64,000 nucleotides of DNA from Phylloscopus collybita. Lineage: Eukaryota; Chordata; Aves; Passeriformes; Phylloscopidae. The DNA lies in NCBI GenBank assembly GCA_027886175.1, contig JAJNNQ010000011.1, forward strand, positions 186,001-250,000, read 5' to 3'. Shown here in pieces: positions 10,241 through 20,056 of this stretch. A model generated the notes under the pieces. That model saw only the letters and a program-made list of their open reading frames with translations. It had not been told where the DNA came from and made no database searches. Numbering within the stretch: position 1 is the stretch's first letter; the number at the start of each line of letters is the position of its first letter. A program made the translations under genes and the position numbers.

Positions 10241-13200
10241 CCTCATTTGTATAGAATTTTAGTGGAATTTTAGTAGGCATAAGCCCAGTGTCTTGCAGAC
10301 AGCATTAGGCACGAACGGTGGTCCATTTCCTTGGGAAACCAAAGTCTCCATCTTACGTGCCTGATGTGAGTTTGTAGGAGGCCTTTGGCACTACAAGGGC
10401 AGACAAACTTCCAACTGGTGGTAGATTCCGTGTGGGAGATATCCTCATTTGTGAGGAATTTCAGCAGGCATAACCCCAGTGGCAGGAAGACTGCATTAGA
10501 CACAAACGGTGACCCTTTTCCATGGGAAACCGAAGTCTCTACCCCACGTTCCTGATGTTAGTTTGTAAGAGGCATTTGGAAGTACAAGGGCAGAAAAACT
10601 TCCATCTCGTGGTAGATTGCACCTGGGAGATATCCTCATTTTTATGGAATTTTAGTGGTATTAAAGTAGGCAGAAATCCAGCGGCAGGCAGACTGCTTTA
10701 CACACGAACGCTGGCCCATATCCATGGGAAACCAAAGTCTCCACTCCAGGCTCCTCATATCAGTTTGTAGAAGGCCTTTGGAAATACAAGGGCAGAAAAA
10801 CTTATATGGGGCAATAGACTGCACCTGGGAGATGTCTTCATTTGTATGGAATTTCAGTGGAATTTTCGTAGGTAGAAGCCCAATGGCCGACAGACATTAT
10901 TAGACATGAACGGTGGCCCATTTCCATGAGAAACCAAAGTCTCCACAACAGGTTCCTGATGTCAGTTTTTAGGAGGCCTTTTGCACTAGAAGGGTAAACA
11001 AATTTCGAACTGGTGGTGGATTCCATCTGGGAGATATCCTCATTTGTGAGGAATTTCAGCAGGCATAACCCCAGTGGCAGGCAGAGAGGATTAGACACGA
11101 ACAGTGGCCCTTTTCCATGGGAAACCAAAATCTCCACCCCACGTTGCTTCTGTCACTTTGTAGGAGGCGTTTTCCAATATAAGGGCAGAGAAACTTCCAT
11201 CTGGTTGTAGATTGCACCTGGGAGATATCCTCATTTCTATGGAGTTTTAGCGGAATTTTAGTAGGAAGAAGCACAGTGGCAGGCAGACAGCATTAGACAC
11301 GAACAATGGCCCATTTCTATGGGAAACCAAAGTCTCCACCACACGTTCCTCATGTCCGTTTCTAGGAGACCTTTGACACTACAAAGGTAGACAAACTTCC
11401 GTCTGGTGGTTGATTGCATCGGGGAGATATCCTCATTTGTATGGAATTTCAGCAGGTAAAAGCCCAGTGGCAGGCAGACAGCATTAGACACGAACGGTGG
11501 CCCCTTTCCATGGAAAAACAAATTATCCATCCTATGTTCCTGATGTCAGTTTTTAGGAGGCTTTTGGCACTGCAAGGGCTGACAAACTTCCACCTGGTGG
11601 TAGATTGCACCTGGGAGATATCCTCATTTTTATGGAATTTTAGTGGAATTTTAGTACTCAGAAGCCCAATGGCAGACAGACAGCATTAAACATGAATGGT
11701 GGGCCTTTTCTATAGGAAACCAAAGTCTCCAGGTGAGGTTCCGAATGTCAGTTTGAAGGAGGCCTTTGGCACTGCAAGAGCAGACAAATTTCCATCTGGT
11801 GGCATATTGCGTCTGGGAGATATCCTCATTTGTATGTAATTTCAGTAGTCATAAGTCAGTGGCAAGGAGACAGCATTAAACACCAAGGGTGGCCCTTTTC
11901 CATGGGAAACCAAAGCGTCCTCTCCAGATTCCTGATGTCAGTTTGTAGGAGGCCGTTGCATTACAAGGGCAGACAAACTTTCAACTGGTGGTAGACTCCA
12001 TCTGGGAGATATCCTCATTTTTATGGAATTTTACTAGGCATACGCCCAGTGGCAGGCACATAGCATTAGACAAAAAGGGTGGCCCATTTCCATGGGAAAA
12101 CAAAGTCTCCACCGCACGTTCCTGATGTCAATTTTTAGGAGGCCTTTGGCACTTCAAGGGCAGACAAACTTCCACCTGGTGGTAGATTGCACCTGGGACT
12201 TATCAGCATTTGTATGGAACTGCAGCAGTCATAGCCACAGTGCCAGGCAGACAGCATTAGACAGGAACGGTGGTCCTTTTACATGGGAAACCAAAGTCTC
12301 CACCCTAGGTTCCTCATGGCAGTTTGTAGGAGGTCTTGGGCACTACAAGGGCAGAGAAACATCCATCTAGTTTAGATTACACCTGGGAGATATCCTCATT
12401 TGTATAGAATTTTAGTGGAATTTAACAGGCATAAGCCCAGTGGCTAGCAGACAGCATTAGACAGAAACGGTGGCCCATTCCCTTGGGAAAGCAAAGTCTC
12501 CACCCCACGTTCCTGATGTCAGTTTTTAGGAGGCCTCTGGCACTACGAGGGCAAACAAACTTCCAACTGGTGGTAGATTCCATCTGGTAGATGTCCTCAT
12601 TTGTGAGGAATTTAAGTAGGCATTACTCCAGTGGCAGGCAGACAGCATTAGACACGAACAGTGGCCCTTTTCCATGGGAAACCAAAATCTCCACCCCATG
12701 TTGCTGATGTCACTTTGTGGGAGATGTTTTCCAATATAAGGGCAGAGAAACTTCCATCTGTTTGTAGATTGCACCTGGGAGATATCCTCATTTTTAAGGA
12801 GATTTAGTGGAATTTTAGTAGGAAGAAACCCAGTGGCAGGTAGACAGCATTAGACACGAATAATGGCACATTTGATGGGAAACCAAAATCTCCACCCCAC
12901 GTTCCTGATGTCCGTTTCTAGGAGGCTATTGTCACTACAAGGGCAGACTACAACTACTACAAACTTGCGTCTGGTGGTTGATTGCATCGTTGAGATATCC
13001 TCATTTTTATGGAATTTCATCAGGTAGAAGCCCATTGGCAGGTAGACAGCATTAGAGAGGAACGGTGGCCCTTTTCCATGGGAAAACAAAGTCTCCAACC
13101 CAGGCTCCTGATGTCAGTTTTTAGTAGGCCTTTGGCATTAAAAGGGCAGACAAACTTCCATCTGGTGGGAAATTTTGTTTAGGGAGATATCCTCATTTGT

Positions 13201-14720
13201 ATGTAATTTCAGTAGTCATAAGCCCAGTGGCAAGGAGACAGCATTAAACACCAAGGCGCCCCTTTTCCATGGGAAACCAAAGCGTCCTCTCCAGAATCCT
13301 GATGTCAGTGTGTAGGAGGCCATTGGCATTACAAGGGCAGACAAACTTTCATCTGGTGGTAGACTCTATCTGGGAGATATCCTCATTTGTATGGGATTTT
13401 ACAAGGCATAATCCCAGTGGCAGGCAGACACCATTAGACACGAAAGGTGGCCCATTTCCATGGGAAACCCAAATCTCCGCGCTCATTGCTGATGTCACTT
13501 TGTAGGAGGCCTTTTCCAACATACAGGCAGAAAAACTTCCATCTGGTGGTAGATTGCACCTGGGAGTTATCCTCATTTCTATGGAATTTTATTGGAATTT
13601 TATTACAAAGAACCCCAGTGGCAGGCAGACAGCATTAGACACAAACGGTGGCCCATTTTTATAGGGAAACCAAAGTCTCCACCCCACATTCCTGATGTCC
13701 GTTACTAGGAGGCCTTTGGCACTACAAGGGCAGACAAACTTCCACCTGGTGGTAGATTGCTCCTGGGAGATATCCTCATTTGTATGGACCTTCAGCAGTC
13801 ATAACCACAGTGCCAGGCAGACCGCATTAGACAGGAACGGTGGTCCTTTTCCTAGGGAAGCCAAAGTCTCCACACCACGTTCCCGATGTCAGGTTTTAGT
13901 AGGCCATTGACAGTACAAGGGCAGAGAAACTTCCGTCTGGTGGTTGATTGCATCGGGAAGATATCCTCATTTGTATGGAATTTCAGCAGATAGAAGCCCA
14001 GTGGCAGGCAGACAGCATTAGACACGAACGGTGGCCCTTTTCCATGGGAAAACAAAGTCTCCAACCCAGGCTCCTGATGTCAGTTTGTAGTAGGCCTTTG
14101 GCACTACAAGGGCAGACAAACTTCCATCTAGTGGTGGATCGCACCTCGTAGATGTCCTTATTTGTATGGAATTTTAGTGGTATTTTAGTACTCAGAAGCC
14201 CAGTTGCAGACAGAGAGAATTAAACACGAACGGTGGGCCTTTTCCATAGGAAACCAAAGTCTCCAGGCCAGGTTCCGAACGTCAGTATAAAGGAGGCCTT
14301 TGGTACTGCAAGAGCAGACAAACTAACATCTGGTGGTAGATTGCACTTGGGAGATATCCTCATTTGTATAGAATTTTAGTGGAATTATAGTACTCAGAAT
14401 CCCAGTTGCAGACCGACCGCATTAAAAATGAACGGTGGACCTTTTCCGTAGGAAACCAATGTCTCCAGGCCAGGTTCCGAATGTCAGTTTGAAGGAGGCC
14501 TTTGGCACTGCTAGAGCAGACAAACTTCCATCTGGTGGCATATTGCATCTGGGAGATATCCTCATTTGTATGGAACTTCAGCAGTCATAACCACAGTGCC
14601 AGGCAGACAGCATTAGACAGGAACGGTGGTCCTTTTCCATGGAAAGACAAATTATCCATCCTATGTTCCTGATGTCAGTTTGAAGGAGGTCTTTGGCAAT
14701 ACAAGGGTAGAGAAACTTCC
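10241..14720 (+). repeat. Large inverted repeat, left arm (partner 45400-50055)
   Basis: The reverse complement of this stretch tracks 45400-50055 monomer by monomer: 10520-10770 with 49530-49790, 12090-12370 with 47740-48014, 13450-13640 with 46480-46670, 13695-13910 with 46208-46423, and 14360-14550 with 45570-45760. The parts I compared differ by about one or two bases per hundred. The right arm has one extra monomer near 48600-48790. Similarity fades near 14720 and 45400. At the outer end both arms meet satellite B at the same base. Confidence 0.88.
12949..12960 (+). other. 12-bp microinsertion inside a satellite A monomer
   Basis: Where other monomers read gggcagacaaacttcc, this one reads gggcagac, then tacaactactac, then aaacttgc. 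The partner monomer in the right arm (about 47150-47170) lacks the extra bases, so the insertion postdates the inverted duplication or was lost on the right. The inserted bases are a simple TAC-type repeat. Confidence 0.88.
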
Positions 14721-15259
14721 ATCTGGTTGTAGATTGCACCTGGGAGATACCTTCATTTCTATGGAAATTTAGTGGAATTTTAGTAGGAAGAAGGCCAGTG
14801 GCAGGCAGACAGCATTAGACATGAGCGGTGGCCCATTTCTATGGGAAACCAAAGTCTCCACCCCGACGTCCTGATGTCAGTTTAAAGGAGGCCTTTGGGA
14901 CTACAAGGGCAGAGAAGCTTCCACCTGGTGGTAGATTGCACCTGGGATATATCCTCATTTGTATGGAACTTCAGCTGTCATAACCACAATGCCAGGCAGA
15001 CAGCATTAGATACGAACGGTGGTCCTTTTCCATGGGAAACCAAAGTCTCCAAACCACGTTCCCGATGTCAGATTTTAGGAGGCCTTTGCCACTACAAGGG
15101 CAGGCAAACTTTCATCTGGTGGTAAATGGCATCTGCGAGATATCCTCATTTGCACGGAATTTTAGCAGGCATACGCCCAGTGGCAGGCACACAGCATTAG
15201 GCATGAACAGTGGCCTTTTTCCATGGGAAACCAAATCATCCATCCTACGTTTCAGATCT

Positions 15260-18140
15260 CAGTTTATAGGAGCCCTTTGGCACTACAACGGCAGAAAACT
15301 TCAAACCGGGGGCAGATTGCACCTGCGAGATATTCTCATTTGTATAGAATTTGAGAGCAATTTTAGTACGCAGAATCCCAGCAGCAGGCACACAGAATTA
15401 GACATGAATAGTGGCGCTTTTCCAGGGGAAAACAAAGTCTCCAGATCAGGTTCCTGATGTCAGTTTTTAGGAGGCCTTTTGCACTACAAGAACAGACAAA
15501 CTTCCAACTGGTGGCATATTGCATCTTGGAGATATCCTCATTTGTATGGAATTTTAGTGGAATTAAAGTAGGCAGAAGCCCAGTGGCATGTCGACAGCAT
15601 TAAACACCAACGGTGGCCCATTTCCATGGGAAACCAAAATCTCCACCCCACGTTCCTGATGTCCGTTTCTAGGATGCCTTTGGCACTACATGAGCAGACA
15701 AACTTGCAACTGGTGGCATATTGCATCTGGGTGATATCCTCATTTGTATGTAATTTCAGTAGCCATAAGCCCAGTGGCAGGCAGACAGCATTAGACACGA
15801 ACGCTGACCCTTTTCCATGGGAAACCAAAGTCTCCACTCCAGGCTCCTGATGTCAATTTGTAGGAGGCATTTGGCATTACAGAGGCAGAAAAACTTCCGT
15901 CAGGAGGTAGATTGCATCGGAGAGATTTCCAAATTTCTTTGGAATTTCAGCAGGCAGAAGCCGAGTGGCAGGCAGATAGCATTAGACACGATTGCTGGCG
16001 CATCTCCATGGGAAAACAAAGTCTGCACCCCTGGTTTCTGATGTCAGTTTTTTAGGAGAGCTTTGGTACTACAAGGGCAGAGATTCTTTTATCTGGTTGT
16101 AGATTGCACTTGGAAGATATCCTTATTTCTATGGAATTTTAGTGGAATTTTAGTAGGAAGAAACCCAGTGGCAGGCAGACAGCATTAGGAACGAACGGTG
16201 GCCCATTTCCATGGGAAACCAAAGTCTCCACTCCAGGTTCCTGATGTCAGTGTTTAAGAGGCCTTTGGCATTACAAGGGCAGAGAAACTTCCGTCAGGTG
16301 GTTGATTGCATCGGAGAGATTTCCAAATATCTTTGGAATTTCAGCAGGCAGAAGCCCAGTGGCAGGCAGACAGCATTAGACTCGAACGGTGGCCAATTTC
16401 CTTGGGAAAACAAAGTCTACACCCCACGTTCCTGATGTCAGTTTTTAGGAGGACTTTGGAACTATAAGGGCAGACATACTTCCATCTGGTGGAAGATTCC
16501 ATCAGGGAGATATCCTCATTTGTGAGGAATTTCAGCGGGCATAACCCCAGTTGCAGGCAGACACCATTAGACACGAACGGTGGCCCTTTTCCATGGGAAA
16601 CAAAAATCTCCACCCCTGGTTCCTGATGTCAGTTTTTTAGGAGGCCTTTGCCACTACAAGGGCAAACCAACTTCCATCTGATGGTAAATTCCATGTGGGA
16701 GATATCTTCATTTGTATGGAACTTTACTAGGCATAAGCCCAGCGGCAGCCACATAGCATTAGGCACAAACGGTGCCCCTTTTCCATGGGAAACCAAAGTC
16801 CAATCCACGTTCCTGATGTCAGTATTTAGGAGGCCTTTGCCACTACAAGGGCAGACAAACTTCCAACTGGTGGTAGATTCCATCTGGGACATATCCTCGT
16901 TTGTATGGAGTTTCAGCAGGCATAACCCCAGTGGGAGGCAGACATCGTTAGACACGAACGGTGGCCCTTTTCCATGGGAATTCAAAATCTCCACCCCACG
17001 TTGCTGATGTCACTTTGTAGGAGGTGTTTTCCAATATAAGGGCAGAGAAACTTCCATCTGGTTGTAGATTGCACCTGGGAGATATCCTCATTTTTTTGGA
17101 ATTTTAGTGGAATTTTAGTAGGAAGTAGGCCAGTGGCAGGCAGACAGCATTAGACACGAACGGTGCCCCATTTCTATGGGAAACCAAAGTCTCCAGCCCG
17201 CGTTTCTGATGTTCCTTTTTAGGAGGCCTTTGGCACTACAAGGGCAGACAAACTTCCACCTGGTTGTAGATTGCACCTGGGAGATAACCTCATTTGTATG
17301 GAACTTCAGCAGTCATAACCACAGTGCCAGGCAGACAGCATTAGACACGAACGGTCGTCCTTTTCCATTGGAAACCAAAGTCTCCACACCACGTTCCCGA
17401 TGTCAGATTTTAGTATGCCTTTGCCACTACAAGGTCAGGCAAACTTCCATCTTGTGGTAAATTGCATCTGCGAGATATTCTCATTTGTATGGAATTTTAG
17501 CAGGCATAACCCTGCTTTGATGTCCCATGGAAAAGAGCCACCGTTCGTGTCTAATGCTCTCTACCTGCCGCTGGGATCCTGCCCACAAGAATTCCACTTA
17601 AATTCCATGCAAATGAGGATATCTCGCAGTTACATTCTCCCACGAGATGGAGTTTTGTTTGCCCTTGTAATGCCAAAGGCCTCCTACAAATTGACATCAG
17701 GAATGTGAGGTGGAGACTTTGGTTTCCCATGGAAAATGGCCACTGTTTCTGTCTAATGCTGTCTGCCTGCCACTGGGCTTCTGCCTGCTAAAATTGCATA
17801 CAAATGAGGATATCTCCCAGATGCACTCTACCACCAGGTGGAAGTTTTTCTAGCCTTGTAGTGCCAAAAGCTTCCCAGAAACTGACATCAGGAGACTGGG
17901 GTAGAGACCTTCGTGTCTGATGGAAAAGGGACACCGTTTGTGTTTTATGCTCTCTGCCGATCATTGGGATTCTGCCTACTAAAATTCCACTAAAATTCCA
18001 TGCAAATGAGGATATCTATCACGTGCAATCTACCACCAGTTGGAAGTTTGTCTGCCCTTATCGTGCCAAAAGCCTCGTATAAATTTACATCAGGAATGTG
18101 GGGTGGAGACTTTGGTTTTCCATGGAAAAGGGCCACCGTT
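15260..18140 (-). repeat. Inverted duplication 1, right copy (partner 3390-6269)
   Basis: This is the reverse-complement partner of 3390-6269, spanning the second F/R switch. Unlike the left copy, it continues at its left end into ordinary satellite A (cagatctcagtttatagg near 15260), whereas the left copy runs into satellite B at the corresponding position. The sequence near 15240-15320 is thus an uninterrupted counterpart of the 6269/6270 boundary. Confidence 0.83.
17514..17515. other. Orientation switch F to R in satellite A (copy 2)
   Basis: The sequence ggcataaccctg joins ctttgatgtcccatgg. It is the reverse complement of the 4014/4015 junction, with one base difference nearby (tttgatgtc here, equivalent to tttggtgtc there). 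Forward satellite lies to the left and reverse to the right. Confidence 0.92.
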
Positions 18141-19682
18141 ATTGTTTAATGCTGTCTACTTGTCACTGGGCTTCTGCCTACTGTGATTGCACTAGAATTC
18201 CATACAAATGAGGATATCTCCAAGATGCAATACGCCACCAGTCGGAAGGTTGTCTGTTCTTGTAGTGCAAAAGGCCTCCTAAAAACAGACATCAGGAACC
18301 TGGCCTGGAGGCTTTGGTTTCCCCTGGAAAAGGCCACTATTCATGTATAATTCTGTGTGCCTGCCGGTGGGATTTGGCGTACTGAAATTCCTCTAAAATT
18401 CTATAAAATTGAGAATATCTTGCAGGTGCAATCTACTCCTGGTTTGAAGTTTCTCTGCCCTTGTAGTGCCAAAGGCCTCCTATAAACTCACTTCTTGAAC
18501 GTGGGATGTATAATTTGGTTTCCCGTGGAATAGGGCACTGTTCATGCCTAATGCTGTGTGCCTGCCACTGGGCGTATGCCTGCTAAAATTCCATACAAAT
18601 GAGGATATCTCGCAGATGCAATTTACCACCAGATGGAAGTTTGCCTGCCCTTGTAGTGGCAAAAACCTCCTAAAAACTGACATCAGGAACCGGGAGTGGC
18701 GACTTTGGTTTCCCATGAAAATGGGCCACCGTTCGTGTGTAATGCTGTCTGCTTGCCACTGGGCTTCTTCCTATTAAAATTCCACTAAAATTCCATAGAA
18801 ATGAGGATATCTCCTAGGTGCAATCCACAACCAGATGGAAGATTCTCTGCCCTTGTAGTACCAAAGCCCTCCTAAAAAACTGACATCAGGAACCAGGGGT
18901 GGAGACTTTGTTTTCCCATGGAAAAGGGCCAGCGTTCATGTCTAATGCTGTCTGCCTGCCACTGGGCTTCTGCCTGCTGAAATTCCAAAAATATTTGGAA
19001 ATCTCTCCGATGCAATCAACCAGTTGATGGAAGTTTTTCTGCCCCTGTAGTGCCAAAGGCCTCCTACAAATTGACATGAGGGGCCTGGAGTGGAAAATTC
19101 GGTTTCCCATGGAAAAGGACCACCGTTCGTGTCTAATGCTGTCTGCCGGCCACTGGGCTTATGGCTACAGAAATTACATACAAATGAGGATATCTCCCAG
19201 ATGCAATATGCCACCAGTTGGAAGTTTGTCTGCTCTTGTAGTTCCAAAGGCCTCCTAGAAACGGACATCATGAACGTGGGGTGGAGACTTTGGTTTCCCA
19301 TGGAAATGGGCCACCGTTGGTGTTTAATGCTGTCTACTTGCCACTGGGCTTCTGCCTACTTTAATTCCACTATAATTCCATACAAATGAGGATATCTCCA
19401 AGATGCAATATGCCACCAGTCGGAAGTTTGTCTGTTCTTGTAGTGCAAAAGGCCTCCTAAAAGCTGACATCAGGAACCTGGCCTGGAGACTTTGGTTTCC
19501 CCTGGAAAAGGCCGCTATTCATGTCTAATTCTGTGTGCCTGCCGGTGGGATTCGGCGGACTGAAATTCCTCTAAAATTCTATAAAATTGAGAATATCTCG
19601 CAGGTGCAATCTACTCCCGGTTTGAAGTTTCTCTGCCCTTGTAGTGCCAAAGGGCTCCTATAAACTCTCTTCTTAAACGTAG
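17515..19682 (-). repeat. Satellite A, reverse block up to the LTR insertion
   Basis: About 11 reverse monomers. From about 18500 they belong to a higher-order unit of about 1183 bp, which recurs after the LTR. The last bases (cttcttaaacgtag) include the left target-site duplication. Confidence 0.95.
19677..19682. repeat. Target-site duplication, left (acgtag)
   Basis: The six bases acgtag sit directly before the TG end of the LTR and are repeated at 20051-20056 directly after its CA end. The unoccupied paralogous site at about 18495-18503 reads gaacgtgggatg, with the motif once only. Confidence 0.92.
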
Positions 19683-20050
19683 TGTTGCGGCTTATTCAGC
19701 CATCGCCTTGGTGGCCTGGGTTTAATTGAAGACACGACCACCACGAGCTGCGAGCGTGGGGTTCGGGCAAATGACTCAGTTAACACCAATGTGATGTGTT
19801 TGGTCAAAAGCGTTTATTATCTAAAACACAGGGTTTAAGTACCTTCTGGGTTTCGCTACGTCATAGGGGGTCTTACTAGTTTCTTAAGGGTAGTGGAAAA
19901 GTACTGGTATGCAAGGAAAGAGAGAGGGGTCTGTGACCTTGAGATAAAGGTTATCTCTGGAGAGGGATGTGCCTGGCCCTGCTTCGCGTTACAACCCGAT
20001 TCGTCTTCCGCAAACGCAGTCTGTCCCTTCCAATTCACATTCTCTCCACA
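19683..20050 (-). mobile_element. Solo LTR of an endogenous retrovirus (368 bp)
   Basis: This is the only non-satellite sequence in the window. It begins tgttgcggcttattcagcc and ends ctctccaca, giving TG…CA termini, and is flanked by the perfect 6-bp duplication acgtag. On the minus strand an AATAAA (19813-19818 on the plus strand as tttatt) lies about 130 bp from the end that reads gaataagccgcaaca, so the LTR reads right to left: U3 from 20050, with the polyadenylation signal toward 19683. No internal retroviral sequence, primer-binding site or polypurine tract lies next to it, so it is a solo LTR, the usual outcome of recombination between two LTRs of a provirus. A 6-bp duplication fits class II (ERVK-like) elements; the family itself I cannot name. 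The short open frame inside it has no recognisable product. Confidence 0.9.
19813..19818 (-). promoter_or_regulatory. Polyadenylation signal AATAAA of the solo LTR
   Basis: On the minus strand the context is gataataaacgcttttgac. It lies in the second half of the LTR when read from 20050 to 19683, as expected for the signal at or near R. It sets the LTR orientation. Nothing shows that it is still used. Confidence 0.65.
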
Positions 20051-20056
20051 ACGTAG
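20051..20056. repeat. Target-site duplication, right (acgtag)
   Basis: Second copy of the 6-bp duplication. Satellite A resumes directly with acgtaggatgtataattt, in register with the paralogous unoccupied site near 18498-18515. Confidence 0.92.

Larger units (their letters stand above)
10241..17514 (+). repeat. Satellite A, second forward block
   Basis: About 37-38 monomers of mixed 191/202-bp length. It starts directly at cctcatttgtatagaatttt after satellite B and ends at the second F/R switch. The first ~4.5 kb is the left arm of the large inverted repeat whose right arm ends at 50055; the last ~2.2 kb is part of inverted duplication 1. The piece between (about 14720-15260) has no close inverted partner that I found in the window. 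No gene is visible. Confidence 0.96.

Noticed and set aside
19856..20038. Open frame of 60 codons on the minus strand inside the solo LTR
   Set aside because: It lies in the U3-like part of an LTR, has no recognisable domain and no internal retroviral region adjoins it.
19683..20050. The insertion as a SINE or a CR1-type LINE fragment
   Set aside because: It has TG…CA ends, a 6-bp direct duplication and AATAAA in the right place for an LTR, with no poly(A), microsatellite tail or RNA polymerase III boxes.
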